Shown in pieces: positions 1-10,000 of a stretch of 64,000 bases of DNA. Positions within the stretch are counted from its first letter, which is position 1. Every line of letters starts with the position of its first letter. Below the pieces are notes generated by a model. That model was given only the letters and a program-made list of their open reading frames with translations. It was not told where the DNA came from and did no database searches. The stretch is from Pseudomonas lini (GTDB lineage Bacteria > Pseudomonadota > Gammaproteobacteria > Pseudomonadales > Pseudomonadaceae). The translations under genes were made by a program, and so were the position numbers. The stretch lies in the NCBI RefSeq assembly GCF_001042905.1, contig NZ_JYLB01000003.1:743829-807828 (forward strand), given 5' to 3'.

Positions 1-90
1 GCCCAGCGGCAATTGCTGGCCCGTTACATCTTGCAGCGACAGGCACAAGAACGACGCCTGGCCCGCGAACAAAACGAATCAGGCATTTAA
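1..90 (+). CDS. 3' end of a gene, probably a PilZ-domain protein (partial)
   Basis: An open frame runs from the window edge to a TAA stop at 88-90 and encodes the last 29 residues of a protein, rich in Arg, Gln and Glu (ending EQNESGI). It lies 14 bases before the next gene on the same strand, so the two are probably co-transcribed. In P. aeruginosa the gene in this position (PA2989, as I remember it) encodes a PilZ-domain protein, and a charged helical tail like this would fit, but no domain is visible in the fragment. The PilZ assignment is inference from gene order. Confidence 0.5.
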   Translation, partial: AQRQLLARYILQRQAQERRLAREQNESGI

Positions 91-104
91 TTTAAGGAAG
101 AACC

Positions 105-827
105 GTGACTCTCATCTACGGCCATCGCGGCGCCAAGGGCGAAGCACCGGAAAACACCCTGACCAGCTTTCAGGAATGCCTCAAGCACGGCGTTCGCCGT
201 TGCGAACTGGACTTGCACCTGTCCATGGACGGCGAGTTGATGGTGATCCACGACCCGACGCTCAAACGCACCACCGAGCGTCGCGGCAAAGTAGTCGAAC
301 ATACCGCCGCGGAGCTGGTGACCTACGACGCGCGCAAGGGTGGCCCGGGCTGGATCAAACCCTGCCCGATTCCAACGCTGGAAGAACTGTTCGAGAAATG
401 CGATTTCGAGCACTGGCAGCTGGAGGTCAAAAGCGCTTCACGCACCCGTGCCGCGACCACCGTGCTGGCGATTCGCGAAATGGCTCAGCGTTTCGGCATG
501 CGGGACAAGATCACGATTACGTCGAGTTCACGCGAAGTATTGAAAGCCGCGCTGGACCTGGTGCCGGACGTGTCTCGCGGATTGGTGGCCGAGTACGCCT
601 GGCTCGACCCGCTGAAGGTCGCGCAAAACTATGGCTGTGAGATGCTGGCGCTGAACTGGACCCTGTGTACGCCGGAACGCCTGCAGAAGGCGCAACGTCA
701 GGGGCTGCATGTGTCGGTGTGGACAGTCAACGAGCCCGCGCTGATGCGCAGACTCGCCGACTTCGGCGTTGACAGCCTGATTACAGACTTTCCCGGTTTG
801 GCCACTGCCACGCTCGAGAATTGCTGA
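105..827 (+). CDS. glycerophosphodiester phosphodiesterase (GDPD family)
   Basis: A 240-residue cytoplasmic enzyme that hydrolyses glycerophosphodiesters to glycerol-3-phosphate and an alcohol. The GDPD signature is complete at the N-terminus: His7-Arg8-Gly with PENT at 15-18, then the metal-binding Glu34/Asp36 and the catalytic His49-Asp50 in VIHD. No signal peptide is present, so this is the cytosolic UgpQ type rather than periplasmic GlpQ. The start is a GTG at 105, preceded by AAGGAAGAA; this is the only start that keeps the N-terminal catalytic His close to the beginning, as in the family. It ends 42 bases before the stop of the convergent sthA. Confidence 0.93.
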   Translation: MTLIYGHRGAKGEAPENTLTSFQECLKHGVRRCELDLHLSMDGELMVIHDPTLKRTTERRGKVVEHTAAELVTYDARKGGPGWIKPCPIPTLEELFEKCDFEHWQLEVKSASRTRAATTVLAIREMAQRFGMRDKITITSSSREVLKAALDLVPDVSRGLVAEYAWLDPLKVAQNYGCEMLALNWTLCTPERLQKAQRQGLHVSVWTVNEPALMRRLADFGVDSLITDFPGLATATLENC

Positions 828-838
828 AATCGGTCTCC

Positions 839-863
839 CCGGCCGGCTCAGGCCACCGGCCGG
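839..863. terminator. GC-rich stem-loop between converging genes
   Basis: Two copies of CCGGCCGG (839-846 and 856-863) flank a 9-base loop between the stops of the phosphodiesterase gene and sthA. A T-tract is missing on both strands, so it may end transcription weakly or only protect 3' ends. Confidence 0.4.
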
Positions 864-869
864 AGCCGC

Positions 870-2264
870 TCAAAAAAGCCGGTTGAGGCCATCGTACGCC
901 GCTACCCGATAGGCTTCGGCCATGGTCGGGTAGTTGAACGTCGTGTTGACGAAGTACTTCAGGGTGTTCAGCTCGCCCGGCTGGCTCATGATCGCCTGAC
1001 CGATGTGCACGATCTCCGACGCCTGATAACCGAAGCAGTGAACGCCCAGCACTTCCAGCGTCTCGCGGTGGAACAGGATCTTCAGCATGCCTTGCGGCTC
1101 GCCGGCGATCTGCGCACGCGCCATGCTCTTGAAGAACGCCTTGCCCACTTCGTACGGCACCTTGGCCTGAGTCAGCTCTTGCTCGTTCTTGCCGATCGAG
1201 CTGATCTCCGGAATGGTGTAGATGCCGGTTGGCACGTCGTTGACGAAGCGCCAGCTATTGTTATCGACGATGCTGCCAGCGGCCGAACGGCCCTGGTCGT
1301 GCGCTGCGCTGGCCAGGCTCGGCCAGCCGATCACGTCACCGGCACCGTAAATGTTCGGTACGCAGGTGCGGTAGGCTTCGTCGACTTCGATCTGGCCACG
1401 GCTGTTGACCTTCACGCCGATGTTTTCCAGACCCAGCTGATCGGTGTTGCCGGTACGACCGTTGCACCAGAGCAAGGCATCGGCCTTGATCTTCTTGCCG
1501 GACTTCAGGTGCAGGATCACACCGTTGTCAACGCCCTCGACGCGGTCGTAATCTTCGTTGTGGCGAACCGTGATGTTGTTGTTGCTGAAGTGATAGCTCA
1601 GGGCCTGGGAAATTTCCGAGTCGAGGAAGCTCAGCAACTGACCGCGGTTATCCACCAGCTCAACCAGCACACCCAGACCACTGAAGATCGAGGCATATTC
1701 GCAACCGATCACGCCAGCACCGTAAACGATGAGTTTGCGCGGGGTATGGCCGAGGCTGAGGATGGTGTCGCTATCGTAGATACGCGGGTGATGGAAATCG
1801 ATGTCCGCCGGGCGATAAGGACGCGAGCCGGTGGCGATGATGATGTGCTTGGCCACCAGTTTTTCGACCACGCCGTTGGCGCAGACCACTTCGATGGTTT
1901 GCTCGTCAGCGAAGCTGCCGGTGCCGAAGAACACGTCGACACGGTTACGGGCGTAGTAGCCGGTGCGCGAGGCGACTTGTTTGGAGATGACTTTTTCGGC
2001 GCTTTTCAAAACGTCCGGGAACGAGAACCAGCGCGGCTCACCAATCGCCCGGAACATCGGGTTGGTGTTGAACTGCATGATCTGCCGGACCGAGTGACGC
2101 AAGGCCTTGGACGGGATGGTGCCCAGGTGGGTGCAGTTGCCGCCGACCTGGCGACGACTATCGACCATCGCCACCTTGCGTCCTGCCTTGGCGGCATTCA
2201 TTGCCGCGCCTTCTCCCGCCGGGCCGGAACCCAACACCACCACGTCGTAGTTGTAGACAGCCAT
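870..2264 (-). CDS. sthA: soluble pyridine nucleotide transhydrogenase
   Basis: This 464-residue flavoprotein equilibrates NADPH/NAD+ with NADP+/NADH in the cytosol and in pseudomonads mainly drains excess NADPH made by the Entner-Doudoroff route. It has an N-terminal FAD site (GSGPAG, residues 12-17), a second dinucleotide fold (VYGAGVIG) and a C-terminal dimerisation domain. The segment [14 protein letters not shown] has Cys44 but Thr49 in place of the second redox cysteine of lipoamide dehydrogenases. Loss of that disulfide is diagnostic of SthA and excludes lipoamide dehydrogenase or glutathione reductase. It starts at an ATG directly after AGGAGTATGC. It is monocistronic here, convergent with the phosphodiesterase gene. 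Confidence 0.96.
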   Translation of the reverse strand: MAVYNYDVVVLGSGPAGEGAAMNAAKAGRKVAMVDSRRQVGGNCTHLGTIPSKALRHSVRQIMQFNTNPMFRAIGEPRWFSFPDVLKSAEKVISKQVASRTGYYARNRVDVFFGTGSFADEQTIEVVCANGVVEKLVAKHIIIATGSRPYRPADIDFHHPRIYDSDTILSLGHTPRKLIVYGAGVIGCEYASIFSGLGVLVELVDNRGQLLSFLDSEISQALSYHFSNNNITVRHNEDYDRVEGVDNGVILHLKSGKKIKADALLWCNGRTGNTDQLGLENIGVKVNSRGQIEVDEAYRTCVPNIYGAGDVIGWPSLASAAHDQGRSAAGSIVDNNSWRFVNDVPTGIYTIPEISSIGKNEQELTQAKVPYEVGKAFFKSMARAQIAGEPQGMLKILFHRETLEVLGVHCFGYQASEIVHIGQAIMSQPGELNTLKYFVNTTFNYPTMAEAYRVAAYDGLNRLF

Positions 2265-2470
2265 GCATACTCCTCAGAACAGGCCGCGGCGCCCTCGGCA
2301 CCTGCGGCTAAATCACGCCGATCTGCGGCGTGAAGGAACAATTTGGGGCCAGTGCAGAACCCGGACACAGTCTATAGAAGCGTCAACGCCGGGCACATTA
2401 ACCCTTGGTCGCGTCGTAGGCTAGTTTTGCCTGCACTACAACGCCATCAATAATGCTTTTTAAGCCGCAA

Positions 2471-3487
2471 TCACTTGGTTTTCTCACCCGCCAGGCGCTC
2501 AAAAGCCTGATTGGTGCGGGTGACGAAACCTGTATCGGCACGAATCACAAAGAATGCACCAATGTCATGGGTTTCGGCATAGTCCCAACCCCGTTCAGGA
2601 CCGAGAATCAGCAACAGCGTCGATAGGCCATCGGCCATTAACGCTGAAGGATGAATCACTGTGACTGACGCCAGGGCGTGTAGGACCGGAGCGCCGGTGC
2701 GGGCATCGAAGGTGTGGGAATAGCGCCGGCCATTCTGCTGAAAATAATTGCGGTAGTCGCCGGAGGTGGACACAGCGTAGCCGTCGACGGCGATGATTTT
2801 TTGCGCAACTAGCTGGTCGTCCCGAGGTTCTTCTAACGCGATGCGCCAAGGTGAACCGTCGAGCTTTTTGCCGGCAGCCTTGAGTTCGCCAGTGACTTCC
2901 GCCAAGTAATTCTGGATGCCCTGCCCTTCAAGCTTTGCGGCAATCGTGTCGACCGCGTAACCGGCCGCGATGCTGTTGAAGTCGACCTCGACCGCGGCGT
3001 CCTTGCACAACTGATCACCGTCGATGCGCAAGTGGCTGTGGCCGACGCGTTGCTGCACCTCGGCGAGCGCTTTGGCACTCGGGACTTTTTCCTCACGCGC
3101 CTGCGGACCGAATCCCCAAAGGTTGAGCAGCGGCTCCACCGTCAAGTCGAAGGAGCCGTCGCTTTGGGATGACAACTGCTCGCCCACACGGATCAATTCG
3201 AGCACAGGGCCAGGCATGACCTGACAGCGACCGGCCGGCAGTGCGTTGAAGCGTACGGTGTCCGAGTCGCTGCGATAGGTCGAGAATTGTCGATCCACTT
3301 CGGCGAGGATATTTTCTACTTCGGCCTGCACCGCTTTCGGCCCGGGCGTGGAGGAATGTCTTACGTATTGGATGGAATAACGACTGCCCATGGTCGGACC
3401 GTCGAAGCGTTCCAGGCTGTCGCCATTGCCGCAACCGGACAAAACGCCGGCCAGCACCACAAGCCCACTCCACCGTCCAGTTAACAA
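2471..3487 (-). CDS. apbE: FAD:protein FMN transferase, lipoprotein (ApbE)
   Basis: ApbE proteins transfer FMN from FAD to a threonine of target proteins on the periplasmic side of the inner membrane. Residues [13 protein letters not shown] and the Mg/FAD-binding [10 protein letters not shown] are typical. I chose a TTG start at 3487, 8 bases after AGGGGAG, which gives 338 residues with a lipoprotein signal whose lipobox LSGC places the lipidated Cys at 19. An upstream ATG at 3520 would add 11 polar residues in front of the signal and has no ribosome site. In P. aeruginosa this gene follows the nqr operon, whose NqrB/NqrC subunits are the usual flavinylation targets, but nqr genes are absent from this window, so the partner is unknown. 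Confidence 0.88.
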   Translation of the reverse strand: MLTGRWSGLVVLAGVLSGCGNGDSLERFDGPTMGSRYSIQYVRHSSTPGPKAVQAEVENILAEVDRQFSTYRSDSDTVRFNALPAGRCQVMPGPVLELIRVGEQLSSQSDGSFDLTVEPLLNLWGFGPQAREEKVPSAKALAEVQQRVGHSHLRIDGDQLCKDAAVEVDFNSIAAGYAVDTIAAKLEGQGIQNYLAEVTGELKAAGKKLDGSPWRIALEEPRDDQLVAQKIIAVDGYAVSTSGDYRNYFQQNGRRYSHTFDARTGAPVLHALASVTVIHPSALMADGLSTLLLILGPERGWDYAETHDIGAFFVIRADTGFVTRTNQAFERLAGEKTK

Positions 3488-3579
3488 ATCTTCATCTCCC
3501 CTCAAAACCGCGCCCGCCATTATGGGCCTCAGAGCGCATTAGAGCGAGGTCTGCCAGCGCCCGTCAGCCAGACGCCAAA

Positions 3580-3677
3580 CCTGTGGGAGCGAGCCTGTGT
3601 GGCGAGGGGGCTTGCCCCCGGCCGATTGCGAAGCAATCGTAAATCCGGTCACCGCTATCGCGAGCAGGCTCCCACAG
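3580..3677. repeat. REP-type inverted repeat (GTGGGAGC family)
   Basis: Imperfect inverted pair with CCTGTGGGAGC at the left end and GCTCCCACAGG at the right. It lies in the leader of the MFS transporter gene, and the open frame upstream of that gene's ATG merely reads through it. Confidence 0.8.
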
Positions 3678-3721
3678 GTGCAGCGTTTTCAAACAAGATT
3701 TACCAGCGTGAGTACTTACAA

Positions 3722-5020
3722 ATGTCTTCCAATACGAGCAATGGCAAAGCAATTTTTCGCGTCGTCAGCGGAAACTTCCTGGAGATGTTCGACTTCATGG
3801 TCTACGGCTTTTACGCCACGGCCATTGCTAAAACCTTCTTCCCTGCCGACAGCGCTTTCGCGTCCCTGATGCTGTCTTTGGCCACTTTCGGGGCCGGCTT
3901 CCTGATGCGTCCGCTGGGGGCGATTTTCCTCGGGGCTTACATCGATCGTCACGGCCGCCGCAAAGGCTTGATCATCACACTGGCAATGATGGCCGCCGGC
4001 ACACTATTGATTGCCTGCGTGCCGGGTTACGCGACGCTGGGTGTCGCGGCGCCGCTGATTGTATTGTTCGGTCGCTTGCTGCAAGGCTTCTCGGCGGGCG
4101 TGGAACTGGGCGGTGTGTCGGTGTACCTCGCCGAGATCTCCACACCAGGCCGCAAAGGCTTCTTCGTCAGTTGGCAGTCCGCCAGCCAGCAAGCCGCGGT
4201 GGTATTCGCCGGCCTGCTCGGCGTGGGCTTGAACCATTGGCTCAGCCCGGAAGAAATGGGCGAATGGGGCTGGCGCGTGCCGTTCCTGATCGGCTGCATG
4301 ATCGTACCGGTGATCTTCGTGATCCGCCGCTCTCTGGAAGAAACCCCGGAATTCCAGGCGCGCAAGCACCGCCCTACCCTGCAAGACATTGTCCGCTCGA
4401 TTGGTCAGAACTTCGGCATCGTCCTCGCCGGCATGGCGCTGGTGGTGATGACTACTGTGTCGTTCTACCTGATCACCGCCTACACCCCGACCTTCGGCAA
4501 AGCCGAACTGCATCTGTCGGATCTGGATACGTTGCTGGTGACCGTGTGCATTGGCCTGTCGAACTTCTTCTGGCTGCCGGTGATGGGTTCTGTGTCTGAC
4601 AGGATCGGGCGCAAACCCCTGCTGTTGGCGGCGACGATTCTGGCGATCCTCACGGCTTATCCAGCGCTGTCATGGCTAGTTGCGAACCCGAGCTTCAGCC
4701 ATCTGCTGATCGTCGAGTTGTGGCTGTCGTTCCTGTATGGCTCGTACAACGGCGCCATGGTGGTGGCCCTGACCGAGATCATGCCGGTGGAAGTTCGCAC
4801 GACTGGTTTCTCCCTTGCCTACAGCCTGGCGACCGCGACCTTTGGTGGTTTCACACCGGCGGCCTGTACGTATCTGATCCATGTGCTGGACAACAGGGCG
4901 GCGCCAGGGATCTGGCTCAGTGGCGCGGCGGTGCTGGGGTTGATTGCGACGCTGGTGCTGTTCCGGGGCAATCGTCACGAGTTGCGGACTGCGCAAGCGG
5001 CAGTAGTCGGCGGCGCCTGA
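3722..5020 (+). CDS. MFS carboxylate:H+ symporter (citrate/tricarballylate type)
   Basis: A 432-residue inner-membrane protein with about 12 hydrophobic segments, of the metabolite:H+ symporter branch of the major facilitator superfamily. The N-terminus [16 protein letters not shown] is characteristic of citrate, tricarballylate and related dicarboxylate carriers. MFS motif A occurs in both halves, as DRHGRRKG after TM2 and DRIGRKP after TM8. The frame is open further upstream to 3599, but that part is REP sequence, so ATG 3722 is the likely start although its ribosome site is weak. It occupies the place where the nqr operon and an amino-acid permease would lie in P. aeruginosa. The exact substrate cannot be read from sequence. 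Confidence 0.88.
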   Translation: MSSNTSNGKAIFRVVSGNFLEMFDFMVYGFYATAIAKTFFPADSAFASLMLSLATFGAGFLMRPLGAIFLGAYIDRHGRRKGLIITLAMMAAGTLLIACVPGYATLGVAAPLIVLFGRLLQGFSAGVELGGVSVYLAEISTPGRKGFFVSWQSASQQAAVVFAGLLGVGLNHWLSPEEMGEWGWRVPFLIGCMIVPVIFVIRRSLEETPEFQARKHRPTLQDIVRSIGQNFGIVLAGMALVVMTTVSFYLITAYTPTFGKAELHLSDLDTLLVTVCIGLSNFFWLPVMGSVSDRIGRKPLLLAATILAILTAYPALSWLVANPSFSHLLIVELWLSFLYGSYNGAMVVALTEIMPVEVRTTGFSLAYSLATATFGGFTPAACTYLIHVLDNRAAPGIWLSGAAVLGLIATLVLFRGNRHELRTAQAAVVGGA

Positions 5021-5028
5021 TCCATCGC

Positions 5029-5111
5029 CTTCGCGAGCAAGCCCGCTCCCACATTTGACCGCGTCCGCCGGGACAACTCGATCAAATGTGGGAGCGGGCT
5101 TGCTCGCGAAG
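5029..5111. repeat. REP-type inverted repeat (GTGGGAGC family)
   Basis: Near-perfect inverted pair: CTTCGCGAGCAAGCCCGCTC at the left and its complement at the right, with ATTTGA/TCAAAT inside. It lies between the convergent MFS gene and gapB. Confidence 0.85.
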
Positions 5112-5158
5112 AGGCCAACACCGACAACACACCTGCAACTGACCAAACCGCACAACAA

Positions 5159-5189
5159 AAACGCCCCGACCTAGGTCGGGGCGTTTTCA
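5159..5189 (-). terminator. intrinsic terminator after gapB
   Basis: AACGCCCCGACC and GGTCGGGGCGTT pair into a stem flanked by A and T runs, 18 bases beyond the gapB stop. The symmetry would allow it to act on both strands. Confidence 0.85.
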
Positions 5190-5206
5190 TTTACAACCAA
5201 AAGCGC

Positions 5207-6655
5207 TTAGCGCGGGAACGCTGGCGGGTTTACACCGGCCATGTCTTCCATCACGCGAACCACCTGGCAGCTGTAGCCGAACTCGTTGTCGTACCAGACG
5301 TACAGAACAACGCGGTTATCCTGAACGATGGTCGCTTCAGCGTCCACAACGCCTGCGTGGCGCGAGCCAACGAAGTCGGTGGAAACCACTTCCTGCGAAT
5401 TGACGTAGTCGATTTGCTTGTGCAGATCGGAGTGCAGCGCCATGTAGCGCAGGTACTCGTTCATCTCTTCACGGGTGGCGGCTTTCTCAAGGTTCAGGTT
5501 GAGAATGGCCATCGACACGTTTGGCGTCGGAACACGGATCGCGTTACCGGTCAGCTTGCCGGCCAGCTCAGGCAGCGCCTTGGCGGCAGCGGTGGCAGCA
5601 CCAGTCTCGGTGATCACCATGTTCAACGCGGCGCTACGGCCACGACGATCACCCTTGTGGAAGTTGTCGATCAGGTTCTGGTCGTTGGTGTACGAGTGAA
5701 CGGTTTCGACGTGACCGTTGATGATGCCGAACTTGTCATTCACAGCCTTCAGCACCGGCACGATGGCGTTGGTGGTGCAGGAAGCGGCGGACACGATCTT
5801 GTCGTCAGCAGTGATTTCACCGTGGTTGATGCCGTGAACGATGTTCTTCAGCTTGCCTTTGCCAGGCGCGGTCAGAACAACGCGGTCGATACCCGGACAT
5901 GCCAGGTGCTGGCCCAGGCCATCGGCGTCACGCCATACACCGGTGTTGTCCACCAACAGCGCATTTTTGATGCCGTACTGGGTGTAGTCCACTTCAGTCG
6001 GGTTCTTCGCGTAGATAACCTGGATCAGGTTGCCGTTGGCGGTGATGGTGTTGTTGGCTTCATCGATGGTGATGGTGCCATTGAACGAACCGTGCACCGA
6101 GTCGCGACGCAGCAGGCTGGCACGTTTGACCAGATCGTTCTCGGCGCCCTTGCGGACAACGATGGCGCGCAGACGCAGGCCGTCGCCACCACCGGTTTTC
6201 TCGATCAGGATGCGCGCCAGCAGACGGCCGATACGACCGAAGCCATACAGGACAACGTCGGTGCCGGTACGACCGGAACCATTCTGCTTGCCGACCACAT
6301 CGACCAGTTCGTCACGGACGAACTCTTCGGCGGTACGGCCATTGCCTTCGGCTTTGAATTTGACAGCCAGCTTGCCCAGGTCTACCGAAGCAGCGCCGAG
6401 CTTGAGCTCACTCATTGCCTTGAGCAGAGGGAATGTTTCGTGGACGGACAATTCGCTGTCATCGGACTGGCGATGGCGAGCAAAGCGGTGAGCTTTGAGA
6501 ATCGCGATGACAGACTGGTTGATCAGACTGCGGCCATAGATCGAGCTCACCACGTTGTTATTGCGGTAGAGCTGACCGATAAGCGGAATCATCGCTTCTG
6601 CGAGTGCTTCACGGTCGATCCATTCACCAAGACACTGGTCGGGCTTCTGAGTCAC
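5207..6655 (-). CDS. gapB: glyceraldehyde-3-phosphate dehydrogenase, long GapB form
   Basis: Catalyses the reversible oxidation of glyceraldehyde-3-phosphate to 1,3-bisphosphoglycerate. The 482 residues exceed the usual ~335 because of a ~125-residue N-terminal extension (starting TQKPDQ) before the Rossmann motif YGFGRIGR; this form occurs in Pseudomonas next to mfd (PA3001 in memory). The catalytic Cys is in SCTTN at about residue 293, and NEFGYS is present near the C-terminus. A GTG start at 6655 preceded by GGAAGG fits best; an ATG 15 bases upstream lacks such a site. Pseudomonads usually have another GAPDH for catabolism, and a gluconeogenic role for this one is inferred from family knowledge. 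The upstream region carries inverted repeats (see 6875-6931). Confidence 0.92.
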   Translation of the reverse strand: MTQKPDQCLGEWIDREALAEAMIPLIGQLYRNNNVVSSIYGRSLINQSVIAILKAHRFARHRQSDDSELSVHETFPLLKAMSELKLGAASVDLGKLAVKFKAEGNGRTAEEFVRDELVDVVGKQNGSGRTGTDVVLYGFGRIGRLLARILIEKTGGGDGLRLRAIVVRKGAENDLVKRASLLRRDSVHGSFNGTITIDEANNTITANGNLIQVIYAKNPTEVDYTQYGIKNALLVDNTGVWRDADGLGQHLACPGIDRVVLTAPGKGKLKNIVHGINHGEITADDKIVSAASCTTNAIVPVLKAVNDKFGIINGHVETVHSYTNDQNLIDNFHKGDRRGRSAALNMVITETGAATAAAKALPELAGKLTGNAIRVPTPNVSMAILNLNLEKAATREEMNEYLRYMALHSDLHKQIDYVNSQEVVSTDFVGSRHAGVVDAEATIVQDNRVVLYVWYDNEFGYSCQVVRVMEDMAGVNPPAFPR

Positions 6656-7032
6656 GGGAACCTTCCACATGTAGGGGCAGAAAAAAGGGGCTACATTATG
6701 CCGCCGACTGCCTCCCGTAGCAATGCGCGCCTGTCGCACGGGCAGTAACAGAATCCCGTTCAAAAAAATTACGCCCCGCTCCAGCCCAGTAAAACCGGGG
6801 CCTCCAGCATCGTCAATTTTTTGGAGATATCGCCACCTTGTCCGTAACCATCCGTAACACACGTTCGTTTTGCCACTACATAATCAGTAGTTTTCACTAA
6901 AAAACCGCTCGATTTTGTCATTACCACTACATTTTGCCCAACCCGCGTAATAGACATATCTGCAACTGACAGCCGGCACCTGAGGCCGTTACAATTGTCG
7001 ACTTTGTCGCAACGCTTGGAGCTCAACCTTCC
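6656..7032. promoter_or_regulatory. gapB-mfd divergent intergenic region with inverted repeats
   Basis: This 377-base AT-richer region separates divergent gapB and mfd. It holds a tandem TCCGTAAC repeat (6841-6858), an inverted repeat ACTAC-N7-GTAGT (6875-6891) and a second imperfect one TGTCAT-N4-ACTACA (6916-6931), besides the mfd promoter. CCACTACAT occurs twice, 52 bases apart. Reading the minus strand, 6916-6931 is TGTAGTGGTAATGACA, one position off the HexR-like pattern TGTARTNNNANTYACA. A regulator binding both sites would control gapB, but which one is not proven. Confidence 0.5.
6966..6995 (+). promoter_or_regulatory. putative sigma-70 promoter of mfd
   Basis: CTGACA (6966-6971), an 18-base spacer, then TACAAT (6990-6995). 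This would give a leader of about 30 bases before the mfd GTG. Confidence 0.45.
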
Positions 7033-10000
7033 GTGCCCGTTCTGCGTCTACCGCTTCTCCCTGCCGCGGCAGGTAAACAGCACTGGGGCAACTTGCCCGG
7101 TGCCGCCCTGAGCCTGGCCATTGCCGAGGCCGCCAGCGCTGCCAAGCGCTTTACCCTGCTACTGACCGCCGACAGCCAGAGTGCCGAACGGCTGGAACAG
7201 GAGCTGAGTTTCTTCGCCCCGGATTTGCCTGTCCTGCATTTCCCCGACTGGGAAACCCTGCCCTACGACCTGTTCTCGCCACACCAGGACATCATCTCTC
7301 AGCGCATCTCGAGCCTGTATCGGTTGCCGGAGCTGGAGCATGGCGTGCTGGTCGTGCCGATCACTACGGCCCTGCACCGCTTGGCGCCGACCAAATTCCT
7401 GCTCGGCAGCAGCCTGGTACTGGATGTCGGCCAGAAGCTTGATGTCGAGCAAATGCGCAGCCGGCTTGAAGCTAGCGGCTATCGTTATGTCGATACCGTC
7501 TATGAGCATGGCGAATTCACCGTGCGCGGCTCGCTGATCGACCTGTTCCCGATGGGCAGCAAACTGCCCTTCCGCATCGATCTGTTCGACGACGAAATCG
7601 AAACCCTGCGTACCTTCGATCCGGAAAACCAGCGCTCCATCGACAAGGTGGACACCGTTCGCCTGCTTCCGGCGCGGGAATTCCCGCTGCAAAAGGACGC
7701 GGTCACCCGTTTCAAGGCGCGCTTTCGCGAGCGTTTCGATGTCGATTTCCGTCGCTGCCCGATCTTTCAGGATTTGAGCAGCGGGATTACACCGGCGGGT
7801 ATCGAGTACTACTTGCCGCTGTTCTTCGATGAAACCTCCACCCTGTTCGATTACCTGCCCCAGGACACGCAAGTGTTCTCTTTGCCGGGCATCGAACAGG
7901 CGGCAGAAAATTTCTGGAACGACGTGCGCAATCGTTACGAAGAGCGCCGCGTCGATCCATCCCGTCCTTTATTGCCACCGGCCGAGCTGTTCTTGCCCGT
8001 GGAAGACTGCTTTGCCCGCCTGAAGAGCTGGCCCCGTGTGGTTGCCAGTCAACAGGATGTGGAAACCGGTGTCGGTCGCGAGCGCTTCCCCGCTCAGCTG
8101 CTGCCGAACCTGGCCATCGAAGCCAAGGCCACTCAGCCGTTGGCAGCGCTGGCCGGTTTCCTCGACGAATTCCCTGGCCGCGTGCTGTTTACCGCCGAGT
8201 CCGCGGGCCGTCGTGAAGTGCTGCTGGAATTGCTGGAACGCTTGAAGCTGCGACCGAAAACCGTCGACAGCTGGCCAGACTTTGTTGCGAGCAAGGAGCG
8301 CTTGGCGATCACCATCGCGCCGCTCGACGAAGGTCTGTTGCTGGACGATCCAGCCCTGGCTCTGGTCGCTGAAAGCCCGTTGTTCGGGCAGCGCGTGATG
8401 CAGCGCCGTCGTCGCGAGAAACGCGCCGATGCCAACAACGATGCAGTGATCAAAAACCTCACCGAGCTGCGCGAAAACGCACCGGTGGTGCACATCGATC
8501 ATGGTGTCGGCCGCTATCTGGGGCTGACGATCCTGGAAATCGACAATCAAGCCGCCGAATTCCTGACCCTTGAATATGCCGAGAACGCCAAGCTGTACGT
8601 CCCGGTAGCCAACCTGCACTTGATCGCTCGTTACACCGGCAGCGACGATGCCCTGGCGCCGCTGCATCGCCTCGGCTCCGAGACCTGGCAGAAAGCCAAG
8701 CGCAAAGCCGCCGAACAGGTGCGCGACGTGGCCGCCGAGTTGCTCGACATCTATGCCCGCCGCGCCGCTCGCGAGGGTTATGCCTTCGCCGACCCGAAAG
8801 CCGATTACGCGACCTTCAGCGCCGGTTTCCCGTTCGAAGAAACCCCGGACCAGCAAACCACCATCGAAGCGGTGCGCGCCGACATGCTCGCGCCGAAACC
8901 AATGGATCGACTGGTCTGCGGCGACGTCGGTTTCGGCAAGACCGAAGTGGCGATGCGCGCGGCGTTCATCGCGGTGCACGGCGGTCGTCAGGTGGCGATT
9001 CTGGTGCCGACCACCCTGCTCGCCCAGCAACATTACAACAGCTTCCGCGACCGCTTCGCCGACTGGCCGGTGAGCGTGGAAGTGATGAGCCGCTTCAAGT
9101 CGACCAAAGAAGTCAACGCCGCGGTCGCGGACCTGGCCGAAGGCAAAATCGACATCGTCATTGGCACGCACAAGCTGCTGCAAGACGACGTGAAGATAAA
9201 AAACCTCGGGCTGGTGATCATCGACGAAGAGCACCGTTTCGGTGTCCGTCAGAAAGAACAGCTCAAGGCACTGCGCAGTGAAGTCGACATCCTGACGCTG
9301 ACCGCTACGCCGATTCCGCGCACGCTGAACATGGCGGTGTCGGGCATGCGTGACCTGTCGATCATCGCCACGCCACCGGCCCGTCGCCTGTCGGTGCGCA
9401 CGTTCGTCATGGAGCAGAACAAGAGCACGGTCAAAGAAGCCCTGCTGCGTGAGTTGCTGCGCGGTGGTCAGGTCTACTACCTGCACAACGACGTGAAGAC
9501 CATCGAGAAATGCGCCGCCGACCTCGCCGAACTGGTGCCGGAAGCGCGGATCGGCATCGGCCACGGGCAGATGCGTGAACGCGATCTCGAACAAGTAATG
9601 AGCGACTTCTACCACAAGCGCTTCAACGTGCTGATCGCCTCGACCATCATCGAGACCGGCATCGACGTGCCGAGCGCCAACACCATCATCATCGAGCGCG
9701 CCGACAAGTTCGGCTTGGCGCAGCTACACCAGTTGCGTGGCCGCGTCGGTCGCAGCCACCACCAGGCGTATGCTTACCTGCTGACACCGCCGCGCCAACA
9801 AATCACTCCCGACGCAGAAAAGCGTCTTGAAGCGATCGCCAATACCCAGGACCTCGGCGCGGGCTTCGTACTCGCCACCAACGACCTGGAAATCCGTGGC
9901 GCCGGTGAACTGCTGGGCGACGGTCAGAGCGGGCAGATCCAGGCCGTCGGTTTCACCCTGTACATGGAAATGCTAGAGCGCGCGGTGAAGTCTATCCGCA

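Noticed and set aside
870..2264. Annotation of sthA as lipoamide dehydrogenase
   Set aside because: The second redox cysteine is replaced by Thr49, which excludes a disulfide oxidoreductase.
1005..2333. 442-codon frame opposite sthA
   Set aside because: Composition bias of an antisense frame, with no domain; sthA is certain.
3599..3721. N-terminal extension of the MFS transporter by 41 residues
   Set aside because: The extension is translated REP sequence and lacks family similarity.
5357..6748. 463-codon frame opposite gapB
   Set aside because: Antisense shadow; it has no ribosome site and runs through the gapB start into the regulatory region.
7969..9615. 548-codon frame opposite mfd
   Set aside because: His-rich antisense translation without domains; mfd motifs are on the plus strand.
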